Source: Gliomastix tumulicola (Eukaryota; Ascomycota; Sordariomycetes; Hypocreales; Bionectriaceae). From it: a DNA stretch of 64,000 nucleotides. Location: positions 4,836,001 through 4,900,000 of the forward strand of contig BCHX01000001.1 in the NCBI GenBank assembly GCA_001599755.1. Reading direction: 5' to 3'. A model generated the notes under the pieces. The model did not search any database. It was not told where the DNA came from and saw only the letters and a list, made by a program, of their open reading frames with translations. A program made the position numbers and the translations under genes. This document shows positions 12,673 to 27,111 of this stretch, in pieces. Position 1 is the stretch's first letter; every line of letters starts with the position of its first letter.

Positions 12673-15600
12673 TAATAAATATAAGTCTATTTATTTTAGT
12701 ATAATAAATTATCTTTAAATATTTATTATTATTTAAAAATTAAACTTTTATTATTTTTTAAGTCTTTTTTAATAACTTTTTATATACTTTATATAAAGAT
12801 ATTCCTTTAATATATATATAATAATATTATTATTAGGGTCTCTTTAAAAATAAGTATTAAAGTTAAGCTTTAATAAATAATAAAAAAATAATATAACTTT
12901 TTTTCCCCTTTAGCTATTTATTAAACTACTAATTAAAAGTAAATATTTATAGCTTTTCTATAATATAAAGAATTTATTAAATATAACCTAAAAATATTAT
13001 TAAATTTATTTATAATTTAATATTAATTATAATAACTTACTTTTTTTAAATATAACCCTTTAAATAAAATATATTAATTTATAATAATTATATATTTAAT
13101 TTTATTATAAAATTACTATAAAAATATAAATAAAAGCTCTTCTTAAGCTTACTTTTTTTTAACTTTAATTTTTAATCTCTTCTTTTATTTAATTTATTTA
13201 TAGGATTTTTTTTATAAAATTAATAATAAATCTTAAAATTAAAAAGAATAAAAAAAATTAAATATTTTACTTTATTTAAGTAATAATTTAATCTTTATAA
13301 TTAAATAATTATAATTTAAATAATTTATTAAAACTTTTATAATTTTAATAAAATATAATAAATAATATCTTTAATAATAAAAAGCTTTTATTATTACTAG
13401 GAGTTTTATATTAAGTATTTAATAATATATCTTTACTCTTTAAAATTTTCTTAAATAATAAATAATAAAATATTATACTTCCTTTAATAATTATATAAAT
13501 TAAGCTTTAATAATAAAATTTAATATATTTATAATAACTTAAAGGTTTACCTTTAAATTAAAATATATTAATATAAGTATATTTTAAAAAATAATTTATA
13601 ATTTATAAAATATTTTTTTTTTAATTTATTAAAATTAAATTACTTTTAATTATTTTTTTTAATCTTTTTATAAGTAAATTAATAATTTTATTATAATTTT
13701 TAATAAATATTTTATAAAACTATATAAATTTTAAAAATAATTTAATATTATAAATAATTTATAGGTTTAAATTAATTTATTATTATTTAAATTTAATTAG
13801 GTTATATATATATTTTTTTTATAAATACTATAAATTTTAAAAAAAAGATATTTATCTTATAAAATTTATATTTCTCTAGATTTATATATAACTCTTATTC
13901 TTTTAATCTTTAGAGGATTATATAAATATATTATTAATATTCCTCTTTATTTTAGCTATAAATAAGAATATTATTAAAATAAAGAATATAATATTTATTT
14001 ATTAATTTAAATAATATATTATTTATATATTATTAAAAAGTAATAAATATATTAAAAACCCTAAATAATAGTACTTAGTATTTATAATAGTTATATTAAT
14101 AATAAAAGGTTATTTTATATTTATTTTCTTTATAAATATATATATAATAATAGGTATTCTTTAAGTTTAACTTTATATAAAATTTAATATTTTATAATTA
14201 ATTTAAAATCTCTAAAATTAAAGATAAAAAAGTCTTATTTTTATAAATTATCTAATTAAATATATAATAATTAATATATAAATATAATTTATTATTTTTC
14301 TTTAATATAAATAATATTTTTACTTTCTATAAATTAATAAATTATTATATTTATTAATTTACTAGTACTTATTTTAAATATTTTTATAGAACTTTTAATT
14401 CTTTAAAGATTAAATTATAAATAAATCCTTAATAAAGCTTTAAGTTCCCTTTAAGTTTAATAATATATATTTTTATACTTTTTATAGATTTAAAAAGAGT
14501 TATTACCTTTAAATTAAATATATTTTTATACTATTAGTATTTTTAAAGTAAAATAATATTTTTTTTAAGTTTTATTTAATAATTTAATATAGTAAAAAAC
14601 TTTTATAATTTTTTTTAATTTTCTTTATAATAATAATAAAATAAATATTTTTTAATTTCCCCTTTAAATATTATAAAGTTACTTTAATATTATTATTAAT
14701 TTAAATTTATTAACTTTTAATAAATAATTTTAACTTTATTTTTAGAACTTATAATAAAAATTAGTCTTTTTAAACTAAAGAATCCCTAGGATTATATTAT
14801 TTACTCTCTTTATAATAAGAAAATAATATTATATAATCTTTATTTATTTAAAGTTATTTATTAATATTATAAAATATAAATATTACCTTAATATAAAAAT
14901 AATTATTTTATTTATTATTTTTAACCCTAGGGCTAAAATTAAATATTTTTAATTAATTATATAAAGCCTTAATAAATTAATATTACCTCTTATATTTAAT
15001 ATTATAGTTCCTTTAGTTTATTATTTATCTTTTTAAATATAAGTAAAATATTTAATTATTTTATAGTTATAAGGTATAAGCTTAGGTAAAGATTACCTTT
15101 TAATTTATTAATATTTTAACTTTATAGTATTAAATTTAATAATAAAAGTTTTTAATTAAAGTTTAAAGTAATTACTTATATAATAACTCTTCTTATAATA
15201 TTTATAATATATTATTCTTATATAAGGTTAACTTAAATTACTAAAGCTAGATATAAACTTCTTTTTAATTTTTAAAATTAAATCTTTTTTAAGGGTTTTT
15301 TTAAAAGCTTTTAGTTATTTTAAGTAAAAAAATCCCCCTTTTTTTTTATTAATAATTTTATAGTTATTACTATTAAAGAGAATTAATCTTATATTAAAAA
15401 TATTTTTATATTAATAATTTAAGTCTATAAATATAATTTTATATATTAAAAATATAAAGTTATTATAAATTAATTAAAGATTTTTACTAAAATCTTTATA
15501 AGTTTTTTTAAAATTAAAGTAAAAATTAATTAATAATTTACTTCTTTTTTTAATATTAATAATCTAGTTATATAATTACTTTAAAATACTAAGACTTTAA

Positions 15601-16451
15601 AGATTAAATTTTAATCTTTAGTTATATAAAAATTATAATTTTATTATTCTTTAAATTACTTTATTTATTATATTTTTATATTCTTCTTTATATAATTTAT
15701 AATATATAAAATCTTTAAAATATCCCCTTAAAACTCTTTTAAATAAACTTAAAATATAAATTCTAAATTAATTAAAAATATTTATAATTTATAATAATTT
15801 ATTTTTATATATTATAGGGTTTTTTAGTAAATCTTTATTATATTTCTTAAGTAAAAAATCCTAATAATTAAATTAATAATATAAGTCTCTTTTATACTTT
15901 TATTAAAAAGATAAACTTACTCTTCTTTAATTAAGTTTTTACTTTATTAATAAGCCTTTAAATTTTATTTATTTTTTTCTTTTTCTTTATTTTATTAATA
16001 ATACTTTAAACTTAATTTAATTTCTTTTATTATTATATTATTTATATTTTAGGTATTATAAGTACTAGGTATTCTCTTAATATTCCCCTAGAAAATTATT
16101 TAAATATTAAATTCTTTAGTAAAAATAAATAAATTAAGCTTTACTAATTTATCTCTAATATTTCTAGTATTCTTTTATAAATAACTTAATTTTATACTCT
16201 TTTTATAAGGATAAAATAGTAAATAAATTATTAAAGGTTTTATATAAAAGTAAATTATATTATAAATATACTTTATAAAAGTAGAGTTATTATATATTAT
16301 TATATTTATTATTATTATCTCCCTTTAATTAATTCTCCTTTTAAGCTTCTTTTATACCTAGGGATTTATTAAGTTTTCTTAGACTTAGTATCTTTTATTC
16401 TATAATTTTATTAATCTAGTGAGGTCTTTTAGCTTATATATAATAATATTA
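12673..16451. repeat. RIP-saturated repeat relics
   Basis: The stretch is A/T-dominated without any open frame of 60 codons. Near 15940-16340 it resembles 41690-42080, a probable copia-type relic repeated in this window. The remainder has no family I can name. It is the right flank of the A1 insertion site. Confidence 0.55.
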
Positions 16452-18065
16452 AATATTTACCTATATTTATATAAATAATATTATTATTATTTTATTATTC
16501 TTTAATAAATATTTTTAATATTTAAAGATTATTTTTAATTTCTTTAAAAAGTTTAATTTATAATTATTATTAATTAAATTATTTATTAATTATTTATAAG
16601 TAATTTTACTTAAATATAAAATTAATAAAATTAAAATATTATTAATAGAGATATAAATCTATATCTTAGTAAAATAGTTATACTTTAAGACCCTTAAATA
16701 ACTAGAGATATATTATAATATAACTAATTAAATTTATTTTTTATACCTTTTTATATTTAAAAGATTAAACCCCTTATATAGAGGAAAATATCTTTTCTTA
16801 TACTTAGAAGAATAATAAATAAAATTATATTAAAATTAAAATATAAATACTTTATTTAAATAATATTTATAAATTTAAATAATAAATAATAAATTATATT
16901 AATATTAATATAGTAAAATCTAATTTATTACTTATAGTTTAAGCTAGTTTACTTAAATAATAATTATTATTTATTAACTAAGATTAATATATTAAAGAAG
17001 TAAAGTTTTAATATAATATTATTTTATTATAATAGACCTTTTAATATTAAAGAATTTACTTATATTTTTATAAATTATATTATTATAATTAAAATTATTA
17101 ATTTAAAAACTATAATTATATTTAATATTTATAATTAAAATAAATAAAAAACTTAAAATAATAAATATTTTTTTATTTTAATTTCTCTTTATAATAATTT
17201 ATATTCTAGGGAAATTAAATATACTATTAAATACTTTATCTAAATTAAGTTATAATAATAAGAAAGCTTAAATTTAAAATTTAAAAACTAATTCTTTATT
17301 AATAAATCTTTTAATAAATCTTTAAGAATTAAAGATTATATTTATTATAATTAAAATAATAATAACTATAAATATTAAATAATATTTTTAAATAAAATAT
17401 AATACTAACTTAATTTATTTTTATATTTTAAAGTCTCTTTATAATTCTAATACTATAATAATTAATAAAATTATAATTAAATTAAGTATTTTATTTAAAT
17501 TAAAAATTAAACTTTTTTATCTTTTTTAATAAATTTAAAATAATAAATAAATAAATTATATATTATTTATATTAAATATTTAAATATATTTATTAATACT
17601 TACTAGGAAATTTAAATTTAATTTAAATCCTATAAATATTATATAAAATTTAATTATTTAAGTAACTTTATTATTAATCTCTTAGAGGTCTCTTCTATAA
17701 ATAATTTTTAATACTTTAAGGGCTTTAATAGATATAATTATCTTCTTATAATAATATATAAAGCTTTAAAGAAGAGGGCTTTAATTCTAAAATATAATAT
17801 TTATATAATAGCTAATTAAGCTTATTAGGTCTTAAGGTTTTAGCTTTTAGTTAATTAGGGTTTACTATTAGTCTTAGTCTTTAATAAAGACTACTAATAA
17901 ATTAATAATTTTTAAATTAATTTATTTATATAGTTTAATATAAAGTTAATCTTTATAATAACTTAGTATTTTACTAAGAATAGTTAAGCTAAAAATATAA
18001 ACTAAATAATTAAAGTAGCTCTTATATATTACCTTACTATATAAATAAATATTTATTAAAGTTAA
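16452..18065 (+). mobile_element. A3: pol fragment of the A1 retroelement family
   Basis: It matches A1 at about 7845-9760 in the same orientation, starting at the RT catalytic region and running through RNase H into the integrase core. It is more heavily RIP-mutated than A1. Neither LTR nor gag is present, so it is an internal fragment. Both ends are approximate because they were located by eye. Confidence 0.75.
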
Positions 18066-19892
18066 TTTAATTATATATTATAAAACTTCTATTTATATAT
18101 TAATAGTATATATAAAGCACTAGGCTAGGGTGCTATTTATATTACTTTATATTTACTACTAAGAATACACTAGTTTATAATATATTTTTAGCTAATTTAT
18201 AGTAGTAATAAAGGGTTATATATAATAATAAATATTACTACTAATAAAAAAAATACTATATACCTATAGTATAATTATATATCTTTAATAATACTCCTTA
18301 ATAATAATATAATATATTATTATATAAAGATAGTTTTTAAAGTATTTAATAGCTTTTTAATTATTCTTTTTACTATTTTTATTTTAAAGATTTTACTACT
18401 ACTTATATTAAAGGTCTTAATATAAAAGTAAGTTATACTATATATTTATAGAGTAATCTCTTAGTAGAGGGTAGGTTTAGTTATTATATTATTTATTATC
18501 CCCCCTTAAGCTAGAATAATAAGGTATTACCTTTTATAAATAAATACCTAATAATAATAAGTAATAATACTAGAACTTCTTAAGCTTAATATAATACTAT
18601 TCTTATTTTAGTCTTTTTTAAAATACTCCTTCTTAATAGGTAGTCTTTACTATTTAGTTCTAGTTTTACTATTATTTCTCTATAAAATAACTCTAATTAT
18701 TAATTCTTATATTTTAATATTTTATTATTTTCTCTTTTTTTTATACTTTATTATACTTATTTTATATAATATATTCTTTTTCTTAATAATTTCTTACCCT
18801 TCTCTTCTTTTATTATCCCTTACTATATTTATATATAATAATTATTATATAAATAAATAATTTTATATCTTTAATTTAAAGGGAGAGATTAATAAAATAC
18901 TTATAACTTTATATTATATATATAAAATATTTATATAAAAGTATATTTCTACTTTAAAGAATTTTATTATATTAGTATTTATTATTCTTCTTTATTTTAC
19001 TTATTAATCTTTAATTATAGTTATTTTTTTATTTATATTTATTATTTATATTTATTTAAAGATTAATATTTAATTCTTTTTATATTTTATATTAAATCTT
19101 TTATTTATTAATTTAATCTTTAATATATATTTCTTTAGTTATTTCTTTATATTTTATTATTTTTTTTAATAATATTTTAAGTAATTTTATTAATTATTAA
19201 AAGTATAATATTATAAATAAGAATTACTTATTAACTATTAATAAAAAATTAAAGAAATAATAATTATATTATATAATCTTTTATAAGTTTACTAGAAGTT
19301 AATATTTATAAAGGTAGATTTTATTTTTTTAATTTTTTATTTTCCTTTAATAATTTATTAATACTTTTTTTTAAATTTATTTAATTACTTTAATAATAAA
19401 TATTATTATTATTAATTTATTTTTTAATATATAAGTATTATTATTATATAAATTTTAAATTATTATTAAGAAGTATAATTAATTAATTATATTAAATATA
19501 CTATTAAATTATAATATTATATTATAATATAAGCTAAAAATATATTTATTTTAATTAATTTAAATATATTATATTTACTTTAAACTATTATTAAATATTT
19601 TATAAATTTAATATATTTTAGGTATTTTTAATTTTCTTTATAATATTAATATAAGTTTTATAGCTTTTTAAATTAATAATTTCTAGTAATATTATTATAT
19701 ATCTTTAATTTTATATAACTTCTTTATTAGCTTTTTATTTATTTTAAATTACTTTTAATATCTTTATTTTTACTATTACCCCTATTAATTATATTTAATT
19801 TATAGTTAATCCTTAATCTATTCTTTTTAATTTTAATAAAGATTTACCTACTTCTTATTAGGGTATTACTACTTATTCTTTACTTATTATAC
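18066..19892. repeat. RIP relics including a copia-like 3' end (18370-18610)
   Basis: The part 18370-18610 is repeated in direct orientation at about 41940-42180. On the minus strand it reads as a purine tract (CTTAAGGGGGG) next to a TA-starting sequence, which is the usual arrangement of a polypurine tract against a 3' LTR in copia-type elements. The copia assignment is tentative. The rest is featureless A/T-rich sequence. Confidence 0.4.
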
Positions 19893-19897
19893 CCTAG

Positions 19898-20075
19898 TAT
19901 CACAAGGTGACTATGAGACTAGAGGTGGAGGTCTCGTGGAGGTCTCATGACCTAGCCGGTGACCTAGGTCCTATGACCTAGACCATATTAGCTAGCTTAG
20001 TCTAAACCTTAAGGTAGAGGGAAGTTAAGACTTTTATATACCAGCATCCTAACCCTGCCTATTATCCCTATAACA
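19898..20075 (+). repeat. Solo LTR of the A1 family
   Basis: A single LTR of 178 bp lies here in the same orientation as A1. It is flanked by a perfect 5-bp duplication CCTAG (19893-19897 and 20076-20080). The extra length is an internal duplication of a GAGGTCTCGTG-type segment. It retains CpG, CpA and TpG and is much less mutated than A1's LTRs. No internal retroelement sequence adjoins it. Confidence 0.9.
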
Positions 20076-20080
20076 CCTAG

Positions 20081-21220
20081 GCTTAAATTAAAAATACCTT
20101 TAGTTATAGCTTTACTTTATTTTTAGTAGTAAAGTATAATAAGAACTGAGTATATCTTTAGTAACCTTTTATTAATTTAAATAGTTTTATTATTTCTATT
20201 TCCCTTACTTTAACCTTAAAACCTAATAAGTATTATTATATTACCTTAAATTTATAGTATTCTTCTTAAGCTTTTATTTATTTATTCTTAACTATTAATA
20301 TTATTATTTTTACTTTAAATTTTTAATATTTTATTTAAACTTTTATTAATTTATTTTTAATTATTATTATTATTACCTTTATTATTATTAAGAATATCTT
20401 TATTTTTATTAAAGAATTTTAAGTAATAATATATTATATTTAAGACTTTAAATATAATTATTTTTATTTTTATTTTATTTTTATTTCTTATAATTATTTA
20501 TTAACCTCTTAAGGAAATATTTATAATTTTATAGAGATTATTATTATTAATAATAATAAAGTAATCTTAGCTCTTTATATAAAGTAAGTAATATTTAATA
20601 GTATTTTTCTTCTTATATTTCTTAATTAATAAATAATAATTATTTAATACTTTTTTATAATTATTTAATAAATTCTATAAAAATCCTTAATAATTTTAAT
20701 AATTTTATTTTTTTCTTTAAATTATTATAAATATTAGTAGGTTCTTCTTATTTAGGTTTCTTTAATTAAATTAATTAGGTTTTATAATAAAATAATTAAA
20801 AAAAGATTAAATCTTTCTTTTAATTTATATTTATATTATTATAACTTTATAGTAATATACTAGTAGTCTATTATTATTATTTAAAGATTTTCTAATTCTT
20901 ATTAAAGATAATAAATAACCCTTTAATAAATTACTTTATATATATAATTTTTCTTTATTTTTTTACTTTTAAAGTACTTATAATTTAATTATATAAAATT
21001 ATTATAATTTTTATATTTAAATATAATATAGTTATTTAATATATCTCTTACCTTAAAGATAAGTTAAAATATAACTTTAAAACTAATATATATTTTATTT
21101 AATTAATTACCCCTCTTAATAATTAAACTAAAACCTAGGTATTTTATATATATAATTTACTATTAATTTAATATAAGTAGATTTATTTTTTTTATATTTA
21201 TAAATAATATTAACCTTATA
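20081..21220. repeat. RIP-saturated repeat relic
   Basis: The segment from about 20917 to 21228 is repeated in direct orientation at 37710-38240. The two copies serve as filled/empty site partners for the solo LTR at 37886 and for the MITE at 21229. No coding sequence was recognised. Confidence 0.6.
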
Positions 21221-21228
21221 AATTTTAT

Positions 21229-21745
21229 AAGTAGGTCTAATTATATAATATAAAATATCTAATTATATAATATAGCCTGTGTGAGCCACTAGTATTATAG
21301 CGCCTTATACTGTAGACCTGTTATTCTATGGGCCAAGGCGCTAGAAATAGCCCGGCCTGGCCCTACAGCGCCTAGGCCCCTATAATTACAGTGGCCAGGC
21401 CTCTGTAAAATAGTATTACAGTAGCCGCCTTGCCTTACAATAATAGCCCGACCTTGTAGAGGCCAACCTTGCAGAGGTAGACCTTGCAGAGGACCTTATA
21501 GAGGCAGAGGTAATAAAGGCTGCCTGCCTTAATTGAGGCCACGCTGATTGAGGCAGCCAGATTAAGGCAGCCGGATTGAGGCAGCCTAGGTGAAGGTAGA
21601 GGCCGCTGGAAGAGGCCAGGCCTAGGTAGTCTAATTAGCTGAGGCCTAGAGGTATAGAGAGGTACTAAGAGCCCCCCTGCCTAGCGCTTTACATGTGCCA
21701 CTATTATGTGAATAGATATTTTATATTATGTGATTAGACCTACTT
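21229..21745. mobile_element. Complete 517-bp non-autonomous MULE-family element (MITE)
   Basis: The ends are inverted copies starting AAGTAGGTCTAAT. Each end carries the TCTAATNAYATAATA-type motif twice, separated by a short AT spacer, giving inverted repeats of about 40 bp. A perfect 8-bp duplication AATTTTAT flanks it (21221-21228 and 21746-21753). The unoccupied site is visible in the sister repeat near 38190-38215. The inside is GC-rich and has no coding capacity, with short GCAGAGG/GAGGCAGCC-type repeats. The same terminal motif bounds the transposase-bearing element at 38263-41226, which likely mobilised it. Confidence 0.9.
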
Positions 21746-21753
21746 AATTTTAT

Positions 21754-24700
21754 TACCTTTCTAAGTATAATATTATAAAAACTAATAAGTATTAATCTTA
21801 TTATATTATTTAAAGCTTTTTACTTTAATAATATTTTATTAATAAGAGCTTAATATTCTCTTTTTTATATATATTTATAAAAACTTTTTTTTTTATTATT
21901 TTATAATTAAATATATTAATTAGTAAAATTAAATTCTTTTACTTTATTAAAGTACTTTTAATAGCTCCTCTTAAAATATTAAAAAAAACTTTATTTATTT
22001 TATATTTTCTTTTTATCTTTTAGTTACTTAAAAGAATCTTTTTCTTTATAAACTTTTTAAAGAAGACTTTATCTCTTTATTTAACTTTTTTACTAAATCT
22101 TAGGTTTTTTATTAAGTAATTTTCTTTAGTATATTAACTTTTATTTAAAAGGAAATAAACTTCTAGTATAACTAAGGATTATCTTTAATTCTAGGGGTAA
22201 ATAACTTAAGTTTTATTATTTCTCCTCTTAATATTATTAAATTATAATTTTTTAAGGGAAACCCTATTATACTTATTAATTCTTTTAAGTAAAAAAATAA
22301 ATTATTAATATTTTAAATTAATATTTATTTATAATTAATATAAATATATTTATAATTAAATATTAGTTTTTAAAAAAAAGTTATTTTTAATAATATTAAA
22401 TAGAATTCTCTTTATTATAATTTTTAAAAATACTTTTATTTATAAAGTCTAAAATAAAGATTTAAGTATTTTCTTTAAGAAATCTCTTTTATTATATTAA
22501 GTAATACTTATAAGACTTTAATTCTTAATATTATAAAAAAAATTTAATTTTAAATATCTTTTCTTCTATAAAGAGATTATTTATTAATTTCTTTAAATTA
22601 TTTTTATAAAATTCTTTTAAGTACTTTATATTAAATATATTATAAATTTAAATTAATATTAATAATTATAATCTATAAGTATTTTTTAATAATAAAATTT
22701 TAATAATTTAATAAAAATTTATAAATCTCTTTATTAATTTTAATAATTTTCTCTTTAAATTAAAATATTTAATATTAATTAATACTTATTAATTTACCTA
22801 GAATTTACCTAGCTTTTACTTTTAATTATAATATAATATATTTATTATTTAAGCTTATATTATAAATTATTTTATAAGCTTTTTAAACTCTTCTAAAAGT
22901 TTTAATTAATTATAAATTATTAAATTCTTATATTTAATATTTAAAGTTAAAGGTCTTTTAGAATTATAGTTATATAATATATAAAAAAAGGTAAATTTTA
23001 TATTTATATTAAATAAATTATTAAAATAAAACTTAAAATAGAATAAATACTATAATTAATTATTTTATATTTCTAAAATAAAAGCTTATAAGTATTACTT
23101 TAGTATTTAATTTATTCTCTTTATTTACTTATTTATTTATAAATAATAAGTAGTATTTAATTACTATTAAATAAATAATAAATAGTAAAGAGAGCTTTAA
23201 AAGTCCTTAATAAATATTTATATTTAATTAAAAATAATTCCTTAGAGTAATTTATATTAGCTAAAAACCCTATAAAATAGTAATATTAATATATTAATAA
23301 TACTAATATTATTTAAGAATAATATTATAATTACTATATTAGTATTAATAATATATAAATCCTAATAATATAATATTTTTATTATAATTAAAGCCCCTAG
23401 TATTATTCTAAAGTAATAAACCTCTAGAAGAGTACCTTAAGGAAGATAAACTATTTATTTATTATTAAAGTATTAGCTATAAAGAGGGATAATTAAAGAT
23501 AATATTATAAAGTTTATTATAAATATAACTATAAAGGTTTTTTTAATTCTTCTATATATTTAATTTATTAATATTATATAATTATATAATATAAATAAAT
23601 AGCTATAGTTAATAAATATTATAAAATTAAAGTCTTTAACCTTATATAAATACTTAAAGACTAAAGCCTAGTATTAATCTTCTTCTAAGACTAAAATATA
23701 TAAAATAATTAATAATATATTTATAAGGAAACCCTTAATAAGCTAATATTAATATAAATTTAGTTAAAGATCCTTTATAATAAGGGTTTAAAATACTAGG
23801 TTAATTATAATAAAGAGAACTATATATAGATTATTATTTAGACCTATTTATAACATAAGGCTATATAAAAGACCTTTCTAGAGGTCCTTAAACTTAATAA
23901 TATATATAAAATTAATTACTTTAATATATACCTCTTCTAAATTATTAAAATAATAAATTAAATAAATATAATACTATTTATATATAGTCTCTCTAGTATA
24001 TAATTAAAAGATTTATATAAATAATAAGTATATTAATTTAATTACCTTTATATTTAAATTAATATTATAACTTTAACTATAATAATAATAAATAAAGAAG
24101 ATACTCTCTAGAATAACCTTTATTAAATTTTTCTATATATTTAATAATAACTTTATATTTATTATATTAATATTAATATTTATTACTATATTTAATATAA
24201 TTAAAAATAACTAAATAAGGGTAATAATAAGGCTAATAAAGCTTTTAATAATACTAAAGATAAACTTATTAGTTTAATAAAGGTTAATTTCCTTACTACT
24301 TAATATATTAAATATTATATTAATAAGCTTAATTTAATATAAATAAAAATAATAATATTATATTCCTTATCCTAGAAGGTAATTTAATAAATAAGAAGGT
24401 AATATTTAAATATTAAAAGTATATCCTTTATATACTAAGTTTAAAAAGGCTTAGCTATTTATAATTAGTACTTATAATAAAGAATAGAGGTATCTTCTAT
24501 AATATATTATAAATAAATATATATTATAAAAGTACTAGTAGGCTTATTACCTTATCTTATAATACTATAATTATAGTAAATATATAAATACCTAGTTTAA
24601 TTAAAGTAATATACTATAAATTAAAGGCTATACTTCTTATAAGTATAGTATATCTCTTATATTTATATAAAGTAATTATTAACTTACTTAAGAAGAAATA

Positions 24701-25834
24701 ATAGAAATATATTTAAGAAATAGCTAACTAAGGTATATACTTTATAAATATATATTTATATTAGCTATAATTTAATAATCTACTTATTTAAATCTTAAGA
24801 AAGGTAATAGTATTAATCTAGAAGTAAAGGAAGTATATAAAAGCTATAAACCTATATCTCTCTAACTTATAGTTACTTAGCCTATATAGTAATTACTTTA
24901 CTAATTAATATAAGCTTCCTTATAAATATATAATATTTAAAGCTATTTAAATTAGCTAGATACTATAGAAGGAAGATATTTACCCTTATTAGTAGTTTTA
25001 AAAGCCCCCTAAGTATAAGGCTAAGCTATAGTATATTTATAATTTAGTAAAAGTTAAGTAATTATATAACTAGTAGTATAATACTAATAATAAGAAGAAA
25101 GTTATACTTTTAAGCTTTATATCTTTATTATTATTAATAATAATAGTATTAATACTATAGAAATTAATAACTATATATACCTTAATAATTCTTTATTTTA
25201 TAATAATTATACCTTCTTTTATAGTTTAATTATTACTTTTATTAGGACTAGTTATTTATTTAAATACTAGTAAAGGTAATTATTATAATCTTCCCTTAAA
25301 TATATAATATTATTTATTAAGGTTAAGTATAATAAACTTACTACTTAAACTATTATTTAGATAACTATATAATTAACTTCTTAAGGTAAAGGTAGAGGTT
25401 ATAGATTAAGATATTAATATAACTATAAAATAATAGTATTATAAATAACTAAAAGAGCTATTAATATTATAATATTAAAAGATAAAAATTATATTATTTA
25501 CTTACTTAATTAAATAAATAAGTAAATATAATAATAAGGAATAAAATAATATTACTTTAATAGAAATTAGCTATAATATTATTATATTATATTATTTTAA
25601 AGTTATAGTATTTTCTTTAAGGTAATATATAGTTTATTTATTATTAATTTATAGGTTACTACCTTTTATTAAGATTTACCTACTTATTTTTATTAGTTAC
25701 CCTTTTTCTAGGCTTATATACTATATACTTTAAGGGGGAATATAGTAGTATAAAGAGGTAAAGAAAAATAGGGTTAATATATACTACTAATATATAAATA
25801 GAAGTTTTATAATATATAATTATATTAACTTTAT
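21754..25834. repeat. RIP relics; 23400-25740 is a less-mutated retroelement-like segment
   Basis: The first 1.6 kb is saturated AT repeat. From about 23400 the sequence is less degraded and still reads as coding on the plus strand in several stretches (for example 24940-25140). It ends in a purine tract TTTAAGGGGGAA (about 25732-25743) followed by TATAGTAG, which resembles a polypurine tract and LTR start. This suggests a plus-strand LTR retroelement relic, probably copia-type, but no catalytic motif was found. A LINE with a zinc-knuckle ORF1 is an alternative. Confidence 0.35.
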
Positions 25835-25993
25835 TTTATAGAGGCTTAGCTACTAAAATTATAGGGGCCTAGGTGTTATAGAGCTAGGCTAGGCTATTTC
25901 CAGTGCCTTAGCTTATAGAATAATAGGCCTATAGTATAAGGCGCTATAACGCTAGTGGCTTATATAGGCTATATTATATAATTAGACCTACTC
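25835..25993. mobile_element. Right end of a MULE-family element without its left end
   Basis: The segment is the reverse complement of 21265-21400 in the complete MITE and finishes at ATTAGACCTACTC (25993). The 8 bases following (25994-26001, TTTATATT) match the sister sequence at 34727 and so are the expected target duplication. No corresponding left end with its own TTTATATT was found, so the left part has been lost or replaced. Confidence 0.7.
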
Positions 25994-27066
25994 TTTATAT
26001 TATATTTTTATTAAAATTAATACTTTAATATAATTAAAGTAATTACTTTAATTATAAAAAAAAGTTAATTTAAAATTATAAATATTTATTAATATATTTA
26101 TAAGTAAATAATCTACTATTAATATTTATACCTAGGTATTATTATTATAATAAAATAACTTAAATAAGGTATTTAAAAGTATATTTAATTTTCTAAGAAT
26201 ATAAATTACTACTAGAGGGAATTAAAAGAGAAAAATACTAATAATTTTAAGTCTTTTATTTATTTTAATAATATTAAATATAGTTATTATTTTTTAATTA
26301 ATAATTCTAATAGTAATTATATAATTTATAAAAATATAAATAAATTATTTAATTTTATAAAATAAAATCTTATTTTTTTATATTATTTAAATTAAATAAA
26401 TTATTTTAAGTTTTATAAGCTAGTATTAACTTTTAATTAAATTAAAGCTTTTATATAAAAACTTAATATAATTTAATTTTAATTAATTAAATATTTTTAT
26501 AAAGTTTTTAAAATTAAATAATTTATTATAATAAAATAAAGTAATATTAAAATATTATTTCTTTAATATATTAATTTTTATAAATAAATATTAATTATTT
26601 TTAAGTAAATTAATTTAAATTAAAGATATTAAGCTAGATTTTATTATATAAATTTAATTATAATTTATTATTTATTATTTAATTTTATAAATATTATTTA
26701 AATAAAATATTTATATTTAAAGCTAATTATAATTTTATTTTTTATTTAATTAAAAATAAAAAAAGGTATTTTTTTTATATTAAAGGTTTAATTTTTTAAA
26801 TATAAAAAAAGATAAAAAAGATTTTTTAATTAATTATATTATAATATATTTTAAATTATTTAAAAGTCTTTAAATAAAATTATTATATTAAAATTTAAAT
26901 TTATATTTTTATTAATAAAATATTATTTTTATTAATTTTATATTTTAATAAAATAATTTAAGAAAAATTAATAAAATAATTTATTAATAATAATTATAAA
27001 TTAATTTTTTAAAGAAATTAAAAATAATATATAAATATTAAAAATATTAAAAATATTAAATTAAAA

Positions 27067-27111
27067 NTAATAAAAAATAATAATATTATTTATATATATA
27101 TAAATANNNNN
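27067..27111. other. Ambiguous bases (N) in AT-rich repeat
   Basis: A single N stands at 27067 and five Ns at 27107-27111. They sit in low-complexity A/T sequence and are most likely unresolved assembly or polishing positions. Confidence 0.95.

Noticed and set aside
21229..21745. hAT element, suggested by the 8-bp target duplication
   Set aside because: The 2.96-kb relative with the same ends encodes MULE-type transposase motifs, so Mutator-like is the better call despite the 8-bp duplication.
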